Below, one piece after another: positions 24,057-32,046 of a stretch of 64,000 nucleotides of DNA. The stretch spans positions 186,001 through 250,000 of the forward strand of contig NZ_SJTF01000001.1 of NCBI RefSeq assembly GCF_004634245.1, read 5' to 3'. The stretch is from Flavobacterium foetidum. Its GTDB lineage: Bacteria > Bacteroidota > Bacteroidia > Flavobacteriales > Flavobacteriaceae. Numbering within the stretch: the stretch's first letter is position 1; each line of letters opens with the position of its first letter. The translations under genes and the position numbers were made by a program. The notes under the pieces are model-generated. The model saw only the letters and a list, made by a program, of their open reading frames with translations, was not told the DNA's origin and ran no database searches.

Positions 24057-26257
24057 AGGTCAGTAGTGTTTTTAAGTATTTTTTCAGAAAGATTACTCAT
24101 CCAGATCAATTGCTCTATTACCATTTGAGCTTCCTGCATTTTGGCCTGACGGGTTTCTTTGTCCAGGTCGTCGTCTTCTGCGAGACGTGTAAAGTTTTTT
24201 CGTTTTAATTCCTCAAACTGCAGCGTTACATCTTCTTTATCAAAAAAAGTGTCCATTAGAATAGTTTCATTTCTTAAAATGGAAATAGAATGGTCTAAAT
24301 TAGACAAAATCGTTTTGATGATATAATTGAATGATTCCGAAGCAGATGTTGTCATGTGTGACTGAATGTATGTTGAAAGCGATGCCAAAGCTGACAAAAG
24401 GGAATGGTTTAAAACCACTAATTTGTTAACCAAAGGCATCGTTTTTTGTTTTGACTTGGGTTCCTGCATCATGCGCTGAAAAGAAGTCATTAGATTGCCA
24501 ATTTCGACAAAAGCATTTTTTCTCGCCAATCGGTAAGAGGTTGGCACTTCTCCTTTTTTGTTGTAATAATCAGCAATCTCTTTTAAGTAGTTTCGATTGG
24601 CGCGAATTGAATTTTCAATATGAATTGGGGTGTTGATAAACTCCCAAGCAGGCCATAAAAACTGGTTGGCCAAAAATGCCAAAGTTGCCCCGGCAAGCGT
24701 ATCTACAATCCTGAATTGTATTACTTCGACGATATTTGGCACCAATATTCCGTAAATGAATACGACATACATTGTGACAAAAGTGGCGCTTATTTTGTAA
24801 TTAATCTGTGTAAATGCAATTCCGAGCATCATGCAAATAATAGAGAGTATGCTTAAAGCAATGTGATTTTGGATAACAGAAACAATTCCGAAAGCGATTA
24901 TTCCTCCTGCAATAGTGCCTAAAATCCTGTTATATGATCGTTCTTTTGTTAAGCCGTAACCAGGACGCATGATGACTACGATGGTAAGCAGTATCCAATA
25001 TTCGTTTTGAAGGTCTAATGCGCCCCCGATTGCTAAACCGATTAAAATGGTTATGGTTAATCGTATCGAATGCCTGAAAATTGAAGAAGAATAACTTAGA
25101 TTTTCTATCAATGTTCGTATAGGATAATATTGAGGCGTCAAGAATTTTTCGAGCTCCTTGTCTTTGTCTTTTAATTTATAAGACTGCATTGCCAGAGAAA
25201 AGGCACGCTGAATAATTTTGATTTTGCCGACTTGATTCTTGGCGTACTTTAGCATGTTTGTCAACATCAGGACGCCTTCAGCGGCTTCTTCTTTTCCTAG
25301 AGTTTTTTCGTAATCAAAAATGGCAAATTCTAAAGCGTCAAGTTCGTTTTTTAGGTCTTGCTTATCGACATAATTACTAATGCTATGAACATTCTTAGAA
25401 AGTTTTTTGAGCGTCGCCGCCAGTTTGTAAGCTACATTCTGATAGGTTCGCAGGACATTTGGATGTTTTGCAAATTTTTCATGCAGTTTGCTGTGGTCAA
25501 AAGAAGTATAAAGAGCCAATTCTTGAATTTCAACCAATGTAATAAAAACCAAAAGCATTTTTCTGTTCTGGCTGGTGGTAGCAGAAGCGTTCTGATTACC
25601 GATAAGCATTTTTCTCAAATCTTCATGAATCAGATTCAGATCGACCTGAACGGCTAGTTGTTTTTCTATAATAGCTTTGCGATTTGCTTCTGGACTCCAC
25701 AGATCTCCTCGTAGTTTCAAGTATTTTGCGGTAAGCTTAATACCTTCGGCTATCTGAAGTTCTACATATTTGTAAGGTTGCACAAAATGAAAAACTAATG
25801 ATACGATAAGATATAAAATACCGCCGATAAAAATGTAGCTCGAATACTCAACAGCTTCTAGGCCTTTATGAAGATGTCCGAAGGAAAGAGAAATTGACAA
25901 CAATGCCGAGAAAGATATCAAAGTCGCACGCTGGCCGTAGACCGAAATCATTGAACACATAAAAAGCAGCAGGCCTAAAAACGGATAAAACAGGACAGGA
26001 TACGGGTAAACGATATTGACCAGCAAGTTTACGCCCGCTACGATAAAGGAAGCAGCAATAAGCCCTTTTATTTTGTGACCTAGTGAACTCGGAATATCAC
26101 TGGGATAGGTAAAAAATGCTCCAAGAGCAATAGTAAAACCGATTTCGAAATGACCTAGAAAATTTAAGATTAAAACAGGAACAACAGAAGCAATGGTTAC
26201 TTTAGACGCATTTAAAAAAGAAGTACTGTTGGTAAATTTCGTTATACGATCAAACAT
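24035..26257 (-). CDS. FUSC/YccS-type membrane protein, 740 aa
   Basis: It has two clusters of about five to six membrane helices (residues about 10-165 and 395-545) separated by a long soluble helical region, followed by a helical C-terminus: the FUSC/YccS layout, an inner-membrane protein and possible transporter. The second cluster holds YWILLTIVVIMRPGYGLTKERSYNRILGTIAGG, the family signature. Substrate unknown; some members export aromatic acids. Single gene, convergent with mqo. Confidence 0.9.
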   Translation of the reverse strand: MFDRITKFTNSTSFLNASKVTIASVVPVLILNFLGHFEIGFTIALGAFFTYPSDIPSSLGHKIKGLIAASFIVAGVNLLVNIVYPYPVLFYPFLGLLLFMCSMISVYGQRATLISFSALLSISLSFGHLHKGLEAVEYSSYIFIGGILYLIVSLVFHFVQPYKYVELQIAEGIKLTAKYLKLRGDLWSPEANRKAIIEKQLAVQVDLNLIHEDLRKMLIGNQNASATTSQNRKMLLVFITLVEIQELALYTSFDHSKLHEKFAKHPNVLRTYQNVAYKLAATLKKLSKNVHSISNYVDKQDLKNELDALEFAIFDYEKTLGKEEAAEGVLMLTNMLKYAKNQVGKIKIIQRAFSLAMQSYKLKDKDKELEKFLTPQYYPIRTLIENLSYSSSIFRHSIRLTITILIGLAIGGALDLQNEYWILLTIVVIMRPGYGLTKERSYNRILGTIAGGIIAFGIVSVIQNHIALSILSIICMMLGIAFTQINYKISATFVTMYVVFIYGILVPNIVEVIQFRIVDTLAGATLAFLANQFLWPAWEFINTPIHIENSIRANRNYLKEIADYYNKKGEVPTSYRLARKNAFVEIGNLMTSFQRMMQEPKSKQKTMPLVNKLVVLNHSLLSALASLSTYIQSHMTTSASESFNYIIKTILSNLDHSISILRNETILMDTFFDKEDVTLQFEELKRKNFTRLAEDDDLDKETRQAKMQEAQMVIEQLIWMSNLSEKILKNTTDLKKTNPD

Positions 26258-26458
26258 ATGAGAAGGTTTACAAACAAAGATAAGAATTGTACTAGTGATT
26301 TTGGCATAATAATGGCTGAGATTTTTAACAGTCTCGAAAAAATATGAGATAATAGGGCTTTAAAATTATTCATTGACTATTTTTTACTATTTTTGCCAGC
26401 TGAATTACGGTAACTTGTAAATGAGATTTTCGTAAGATAAAATTATAAATAAATACAA

Positions 26459-27049
26459 ATGATTTTACCAATTGTAGGATACGGTGATCCTGTCTTAAGA
26501 AAAGTAGGAGAGGCAATAACGCCAGAATATCCAAATTTAAAAGAAACAATAGCAAACATGTACGAAACCATGTATAATGCTTACGGAGTTGGCCTTGCTG
26601 CGCCACAAGTTGGCTTGCCGATTCGTTTGTTTGTTATTGATACGACTCCTTTTAGCGATGACGATGATCTTCCTTCACAAGAACAAAAAGATTTAAAAGG
26701 TTTCAAAAAAACTTTTATCAATGCTAAGATTGTTAAAGAAGAAGGTGAAGAATGGAGTTTTAATGAAGGCTGTCTGAGCATTCCAGATGTACGCGAAGAT
26801 GTTTACAGAAAACCAACAGTTACAATAGAGTATTGTGAAGAAGATTTTGTAATGAAAACCGAAGTTTTTGACGGTCTGATTGCAAGAGTTATTCAACACG
26901 AATACGACCACATTGAAGGTGTTTTGTTTACAGATAAAATATCTTCTCTCAAAAAACGTTTGATTCAGAAGAAACTCAAAAACATCACCGAGGGAAAAAC
27001 ATTTCAGGAGTACAGAATGAAATTTTTTGCCGCTAAAAAAGGAAGATAA
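26459..27049 (+). CDS. def: Peptide deformylase, 196 aa
   Basis: Removes the N-formyl group from new proteins. The three family motifs are present: GVGLAAPQVG (residues about 41-50), EGCLSIP (about 104-110; the Cys binds the metal) and HEYDHIEG (about 142-149; HExxH metal ligands). Length is normal. It is first of a plus-strand run def, DUF5606 gene, mazG, as in other flavobacteria. Confidence 0.96.
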   Translation: MILPIVGYGDPVLRKVGEAITPEYPNLKETIANMYETMYNAYGVGLAAPQVGLPIRLFVIDTTPFSDDDDLPSQEQKDLKGFKKTFINAKIVKEEGEEWSFNEGCLSIPDVREDVYRKPTVTIEYCEEDFVMKTEVFDGLIARVIQHEYDHIEGVLFTDKISSLKKRLIQKKLKNITEGKTFQEYRMKFFAAKKGR

Positions 27050-27111
27050 GATTTCTATACCATTAGAATCAAAACAATAAATCAAAATTCTTAATACTAA
27101 TTTTAATAAAA

Positions 27112-27597
27112 ATGAATTTAGCAAAAATTTTAGCCATTTCTGGAAAACCTGGTTTATACGAATTAAAAGTACAAACTCGTACAGGTTTTGTGGCAGAATC
27201 ATTACTTGATGGAAAAAAAATTACTGTAAGCTTAAAAAGCAATGTAAGTTTATTGTCTGAAATTTCTATTTACACGCATACAGGAGAAAAACCATTAACA
27301 GAAGTTATGCAGCAAATAGCCATTAAGGAAAATAAAGGCCAAGCTATTTCTCATAAAGAAGAAAATGGTGTATTACTTGCTTATTTCAAAGAAATTCTGC
27401 CAGACTACGATGAAGAAAGAGTGTACCCTTCAGACATTAAAAAAGTATTAAACTGGTATAACACGCTTCAAGCAAAAGGTTTGGTGACAGATTTAGCTCC
27501 GGCTGTTGAAGAGCCAAAAGAGGAGTCTCCTGTTGCTGATGAAAAACCAAAAAAAGCGCCAGCTGCTAAAAAGGCAAAAGCTAAAAAAGAAGAATAG
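27112..27597 (+). CDS. DUF5606-type protein, 161 aa
   Basis: The N-terminal 135 residues form a globular domain beginning MNLAKILAISGKPGLYELKVQTRTGFVAESLLDGKK, typical of the Bacteroidota DUF5606 family, with YPSDIKKVLNWYNTL near residue 110. The C-terminus is an Ala/Lys/Glu-rich tail with low complexity (EEPKEESPVADEKPKKAPAAKK). Function unknown. It sits 62 bp after def. Confidence 0.88.
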   Translation: MNLAKILAISGKPGLYELKVQTRTGFVAESLLDGKKITVSLKSNVSLLSEISIYTHTGEKPLTEVMQQIAIKENKGQAISHKEENGVLLAYFKEILPDYDEERVYPSDIKKVLNWYNTLQAKGLVTDLAPAVEEPKEESPVADEKPKKAPAAKKAKAKKEE

Positions 27598-27621
27598 TAT
27601 TTTCTTTTTCCTTAATATAAT

Positions 27622-27653
27622 AATCCTGTTAAGAGTTTTTCTTGACAGGATTT
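27622..27653 (+). terminator. Terminator after the DUF5606 gene
   Basis: AATCCTGT pairs with ACAGGATT across a loop that itself has an AAG/CTT stem, followed by T6. Confidence 0.75.
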
Positions 27654-27696
27654 TTTATTTTTACACTACGGTTATAACCCTAAAAAACTTCAAAAG

Positions 27697-28467
27697 ATGA
27701 GTAAAGAATTGCAACTAAAAGCATTTGAAAGATTGTTGGTCATTATGGATGAACTGCGAGAGAAATGTCCGTGGGATAAAAAACAGACTTTGCAAACTTT
27801 GAGACATCTTACTATTGAAGAGACCTATGAACTTGGAGATGCTATTCTAGATAATGATCTTAATGAGGTTAAAAAAGAACTCGGAGACTTGTTGCTGCAC
27901 ATCGTATTTTATGCTAAAATAGGAAGTGAGACCAACGATTTTGATATAGCAGATGTCTGCAACGAAATCTGTGAAAAACTGATTCACCGTCATCCTCATA
28001 TTTACGGCGATGTAAAAGTTGAAAATGAAGAGGAAGTAAAACAAAACTGGGAAAAATTAAAGCTTAAGGAAGGTAAAAAATCTGTTTTAGAGGGAGTTCC
28101 AAGAAGTCTTCCAGCATTGGTAAAAGCAAGCCGAATTCAGGATAAAGTAAAAGGAGTGGGCTTTGACTGGGAAGAACCGCACCAAGTTTGGGATAAAGTG
28201 CAAGAAGAATTACAAGAATTGCAAGATGAAGTAAAATCTGGAAATCAAGACAAAATCGAAGAGGAATTCGGAGATGTTTTGTTTTCGATGATCAACTATG
28301 CAAGATTTTTAAACATTAATCCAGAAGATGCACTCGAACGTACGAATAAAAAATTCATAAAACGTTTTCAATATTTAGAATCAAAAGCAGAAGAAATCGG
28401 AAAACCGTTAATGGACATGACTTTGGCAGAAATGGATATTTTCTGGAACGAAGCCAAAAAACTTTAG
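27697..28467 (+). CDS. mazG: Nucleoside triphosphate pyrophosphohydrolase MazG, 256 aa
   Basis: Two tandem MazG domains. The N-terminal half has the EETYELGDAI and ELGDLLLHIVFYAKI metal-binding helices (ExxE...ExxD) and a linker; the second half has EEFGDVLFSMINYARFLNINPEDAL. It hydrolyses NTPs to NMP and pyrophosphate, cleaning nucleotide pools. Opening motif CPWDKKQTLQTLRHLTIEE is typical. It overlaps the end of the convergent Fnr-type gene by 4 bp. Confidence 0.94.
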   Translation: MSKELQLKAFERLLVIMDELREKCPWDKKQTLQTLRHLTIEETYELGDAILDNDLNEVKKELGDLLLHIVFYAKIGSETNDFDIADVCNEICEKLIHRHPHIYGDVKVENEEEVKQNWEKLKLKEGKKSVLEGVPRSLPALVKASRIQDKVKGVGFDWEEPHQVWDKVQEELQELQDEVKSGNQDKIEEEFGDVLFSMINYARFLNINPEDALERTNKKFIKRFQYLESKAEEIGKPLMDMTLAEMDIFWNEAKKL

Positions 28468-29147
28468 TTATCGGCTAATTTTTTTAACGCACGAACATCT
28501 TTTAGCATAATCTTTTTGCCAACCAATTCAATTAAGCCTAATTTATTAAAATCAGACAATAGACGGATACAGCTTTCGGTTGCTGTACCGATAATTCCAG
28601 CCAATTCTTCTCTTGTCAACTGCACTTTGAGCGTCTTGTCTGTATCTTCGCCAAATTCGTCATGCAAATGAAGCAATGTTTCAGCAAGTCTCTGCTTAAC
28701 AGTTTTCTGAACTAAGGCAATTTTTTCATTTTCAGATTCCTTTAAATCCTCACAAACAGACTGCATCATGTTTAGAGAAAACTGATTATTGCTGTTGAAA
28801 AAATTAATGATTTCAGATTTCGGAATAAAACAAACTTCCATGTCGGCAACAGCTTTTGCAGTTAAGTTTGCCGGTTCGTTGCTGATCATGGAGCGCTGGC
28901 CTAAAAGTTCGCCAGATTTGACCAATTTCACGATTTGATCTTTACCATTTGCGCTAAGTTTAGAAAGTTTACCAATGCCGTCTTTAACGCAGAAAACGCC
29001 ATTAGTAATTTCGCCTTCTTCAAAAATAGCTTCGCCTTTTTTGATTTTATAGCTCGTTTTACTATTAGCTAATTTTATAACTTCTTCTTTATTAAGGGCT
29101 TTTAGAGAACTTAACTGACGTACAATGCATTGATCACATTTACTCAT
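28464..29147 (-). CDS. Crp/Fnr-family transcriptional regulator, 227 aa
   Basis: Start chosen at ATG 29147 (MSKCDQC). A cNMP-binding beta-roll fills about residues 25-125 and a winged helix-turn-helix (LTREELAGIIGTATESCIRLL, about residues 170-190) the end; the helix keeps the E-x3-R pattern of Crp/Fnr recognition helices. Cysteines lie at 4, 7, 53, 106 and 132. C4-x2-C7 resembles the start of Fnr-type Fe-S ligation, but the third N-terminal Cys is not spaced as in FNR, so oxygen sensing is a guess. It is divergent from ccoI, and Fnr-type boxes precede three respiration genes in this window. Confidence 0.9.
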   Translation of the reverse strand: MSKCDQCIVRQLSSLKALNKEEVIKLANSKTSYKIKKGEAIFEEGEITNGVFCVKDGIGKLSKLSANGKDQIVKLVKSGELLGQRSMISNEPANLTAKAVADMEVCFIPKSEIINFFNSNNQFSLNMMQSVCEDLKESENEKIALVQKTVKQRLAETLLHLHDEFGEDTDKTLKVQLTREELAGIIGTATESCIRLLSDFNKLGLIELVGKKIMLKDVRALKKLADN

Positions 29148-29284
29148 GGCAATAGTTGTTTGATGCAAAATTAAGCATATTTAAGACTTTTTGGCATTAT
29201 TAGATCGTAAAATTATTATAAATAAGGTTTTCAGGCAATTAGGACCTTTAATTTTAGTAAATTAGAATTCTATTTCAATAGAAC

Positions 29285-29328
29285 ATGACAATTATCATCT
29301 TAATAATTGTGCTTTAATTGGAAATTTG
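29285..29328 (+). promoter_or_regulatory. Fnr-type box and -7 element of ccoI
   Basis: ATGACAATTATCAT at 29285-29298 (TGAC-N4-ATCA). A weak -7 element, GAAATTTG (TTTG conserved) at 29321-29328, is centred 33 bp downstream of the box centre. The translation start is 51 bp past the box. Confidence 0.75.
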
Positions 29329-29348
29329 CGACATATAAAAACAAGTTT

Positions 29349-31736
29349 ATGAAAGAGCAAAGTTGTTTTCATTGTGGTCTAACAATTGAACAAAATGAGG
29401 AGATTGATTTTGATGATAAAAAGTTTTGTTGCACAGGCTGTAAAACGGTTTACGAAATTTTTAGCGTTAATGACTTAACCTCTTATTATGATTTTGAAAA
29501 GTCGCCTGGTGCCACACCGCAAGACATCAAAGGCAAATATGATTTTCTAGAAAACGAAGCTATACTTTCTAAGGTTTTAGAATTTCAGGAAGGAGATACA
29601 GCAATTGTTTCTTTAAATATTCCGCACATTCACTGTAGTTCTTGTATCTGGATTCTCGAGAATCTGAATCGTTTACAATCAGGAATTAGCACTTCCCAAG
29701 TTAATTTTCATGAGAAAAAGGTTCGAATTACCTATAATTCTGATGTGGTTTCTTTAAAGGAAATCGTATATCTGTTGAGTTCTATTGGTTATGAGCCGTA
29801 TATCAGTTTAGAAAATTACGGATCAGAAAAAGCTAAAGTAGACAGAAGCTTAACCTATAAATTGGGTGTTGCGTTTTTCTGCTTTGGAAATATTATGCTT
29901 CTTTCGTTTCCGGAATATTTCGAGATGAAAGAATTCTGGCTCGACAGCTACAAACCATTTTTTAGACTATTGATTTTTCTTTTGGCATTGCCGAGTTTCC
30001 TGTACTCAGCAAGCGGTTACTATGTTTCTGCCTATCACAGTATCAGGAGCAAAATGCTGAATATCGATATTCCGATTGCTTTAGGAATTATCGTGATGTT
30101 CATTCGCAGCACGTACGATATGCTCATGGATCATGGACCAGGCTTTTTTGACAGTTTGGCGAGTTTAGTATTTTTTATGCTTCTTGGTAAAATGTTTCAA
30201 ATCAAAACCTATAGTTTTTTAAGTTTTGAAAGAGATTTTAAATCCTATTTTCCAATTGCCGTTACCAAAATCAATAAAGATTCTTCAGAAGAAAATGTTG
30301 CGATTTACGATGTTTTAAAAGGAGACCGATTGCTAATTAGAAATCAAGAACTTATTCCGGTTGATGGAATTTTAATCAGCGAAAGCGCAGAAATAGATTA
30401 TAGTTTTGTTACAGGTGAGGCGGTCCCTATTACCAAAAAGTCGGGAGACAAAGTTTTTGCAGGAGGAAAGCAGATTGGAAAAGTTATCGAAATGGAAGTA
30501 TTGCATTCTGTATCGCAAAGTTACTTGACTCAATTATGGAGCAATGAGATTTTTCAGAAAAAAGTAGACCAAAAACATAAAACCATAACAGATGCAATAA
30601 GTCGGTATTTCACCCCAAGCTTACTGCTTATTGCATTTGCAGGTTTTGGTTATTGGATTTTTATAGACGGCAATACTGCATTTAATGTTTTTACAGCAGT
30701 TTTGATTGTGGCTTGTCCCTGTGCATTGGCGCTTACAGCTCCGTTTACTTTCGGAAATATTTTGAGAATTTTAGGCAAAAAGAAATTTTACTTAAAAAAC
30801 GCCATTGTCATTGAACAGCTTGCTAAAGTAGACACTATCGTTTTTGATAAAACAGGAACTATTACCACCAATAAAAAATCGAATATCCTCTATGAAGGAA
30901 ATACGATTTCTGAATCAGATACGGGGCTGATTAAAAATGTTTTACGAGGGTCAAATCATCCTTTGAGCCGTATGCTTTACGATTTTCTTCCAGAAGCCAA
31001 ACGTCTGAATGTTGAAGATTTTCAGGAGATTACTGGAAAAGGTATTTTGGCTGTCGTTGATGGAAAAGAAATAAAAATTGGGTCTGGACAATTTGTAGAC
31101 GATATAGTCGCAGATGGTTCAGAAATAGAAAAAACGGCTCTTCATATAAAAATCGATGGCGTTTATTTCGGGAAATTCACTTTTCAAAATCAATATAGGG
31201 AAGGGCTTGAACAACTTTTTGTGACACTCAGTAAAGACTACGAGATAAAAGTGCTTTCAGGAGACAACGATGGCGAAAGAGCAAATCTAGAAGCGATTCT
31301 GCCTAAAGGGACAGAGCTTATATTCAATCAAAAACCAGAACAAAAACTGCAATACATTAAAAATCTTCAGGATAAGGGGCAAAATGTAATGATGGTTGGA
31401 GATGGTCTAAACGATGCCGGAGCCTTAGCGCAAAGCAATGTCGGAATTTCGATTTCTGAGAATGTCAATGTCTTTTCCCCAGCTTGTGATGCAATATTGG
31501 ATGCAATGGAGTTTTCACGCTTAAACTACTTTTTAAAGCTTTCTCATAAGGCGATTTCAATCATAAAAATGAGCTTTACTTTGTCGTTACTGTACAATGT
31601 CGTCGGCCTTGCATTTGCAGTTACAGGAAACCTGCTGCCGCTGGTTGCCGCGATCATTATGCCGTTGAGTACAATTACGATTGTGAGCTTTGTAACTTTT
31701 ATGTCTAACTATTTCAGTAATAGAAATTTAGATTGA
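29349..31736 (+). CDS. ccoI: Copper-transporting P-type ATPase for cbb3 oxidase assembly, 795 aa
   Basis: Start at ATG 29349 (MKEQSCFHCGL). A cysteine-rich N-terminus (SCFHCGL, CCTGCKTVYEIF) precedes a heavy-metal-associated domain with HCSSCIW near residue 97. Membrane helices follow; the ion-binding VACPCALALTAP is near residue 455. The P domain has DKTGTITTN and the hinge MVGDGLNDAGALA. CcoI types supply copper for the cbb3 CuB site. It heads the respiratory block, just upstream of ccoS, under an Fnr-type box. Confidence 0.94.
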   Translation: MKEQSCFHCGLTIEQNEEIDFDDKKFCCTGCKTVYEIFSVNDLTSYYDFEKSPGATPQDIKGKYDFLENEAILSKVLEFQEGDTAIVSLNIPHIHCSSCIWILENLNRLQSGISTSQVNFHEKKVRITYNSDVVSLKEIVYLLSSIGYEPYISLENYGSEKAKVDRSLTYKLGVAFFCFGNIMLLSFPEYFEMKEFWLDSYKPFFRLLIFLLALPSFLYSASGYYVSAYHSIRSKMLNIDIPIALGIIVMFIRSTYDMLMDHGPGFFDSLASLVFFMLLGKMFQIKTYSFLSFERDFKSYFPIAVTKINKDSSEENVAIYDVLKGDRLLIRNQELIPVDGILISESAEIDYSFVTGEAVPITKKSGDKVFAGGKQIGKVIEMEVLHSVSQSYLTQLWSNEIFQKKVDQKHKTITDAISRYFTPSLLLIAFAGFGYWIFIDGNTAFNVFTAVLIVACPCALALTAPFTFGNILRILGKKKFYLKNAIVIEQLAKVDTIVFDKTGTITTNKKSNILYEGNTISESDTGLIKNVLRGSNHPLSRMLYDFLPEAKRLNVEDFQEITGKGILAVVDGKEIKIGSGQFVDDIVADGSEIEKTALHIKIDGVYFGKFTFQNQYREGLEQLFVTLSKDYEIKVLSGDNDGERANLEAILPKGTELIFNQKPEQKLQYIKNLQDKGQNVMMVGDGLNDAGALAQSNVGISISENVNVFSPACDAILDAMEFSRLNYFLKLSHKAISIIKMSFTLSLLYNVVGLAFAVTGNLLPLVAAIIMPLSTITIVSFVTFMSNYFSNRNLD

Positions 31737-31749
31737 TTTTTGATTGTTC

Positions 31750-31786
31750 AAAAAGATATTTTTTTCTAAATTTAACATATCTTTTT
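31750..31786 (+). terminator. Weak terminator after ccoI
   Basis: AAAAAGATAT pairs with ATATCTTTTT over a 17-base T-rich loop, ending just before the ccoS Fnr-type box; it suggests two separate transcripts. Confidence 0.55.
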
Positions 31787-31790
31787 GTTC

Positions 31791-31834
31791 ATGATAATTA
31801 TCATATTTTATACGCCCTCAACAAAGTAATTTTG
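31791..31834 (+). promoter_or_regulatory. Fnr-type box and -7 element of the cco operon
   Basis: A perfect palindrome, ATGATAATTATCAT, at 31791-31804, and TAATTTTG at 31827-31834, an exact match to TAnnTTTG; centres are 33 bp apart, so the box lies near -41. The ccoS start is 49 bp past the box. Confidence 0.85.
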
Positions 31835-31852
31835 TTTCTATAAATCTAGGGT

Positions 31853-32044
31853 ATGAGTGTTATTTATCTATTAATTTCAGTAAGTATTTTTGTGGCAATC
31901 TGCTTCTTTATTGCCTTTATCGCAGCTGTCAAATCTGGGCAGTATGATGATGATTATACACCTTCAGTCAGAATTCTTTTTGATGACGAAACCAAAATTA
32001 ATTCCCAAAATAATAATTCACCAATCGAAGAAAAACAAGTATAA
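31853..32044 (+). CDS. ccoS: cbb3 oxidase assembly protein CcoS, 63 aa
   Basis: One N-terminal membrane helix (VIYLLISVSIFVAICFFIAFI) and a short cytoplasmic tail with AAVKSGQYDDDYTPSVRILFDDE, which fits the CcoS pattern of a helix followed by a small D/E-rich tail. CcoS helps insert copper and haem into cbb3 oxidase. It is two bases from ccoN, so it is transcribed with the oxidase. Confidence 0.93.
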   Translation: MSVIYLLISVSIFVAICFFIAFIAAVKSGQYDDDYTPSVRILFDDETKINSQNNNSPIEEKQV

Positions 32045-32046
32045 TT

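Noticed and set aside
29107..29147. Autoregulatory Fnr-type box before the Fnr-type gene itself
   Set aside because: No TGAY-N4-ATCA close to its start; the 29285 box is 138 bp upstream and faces ccoI.
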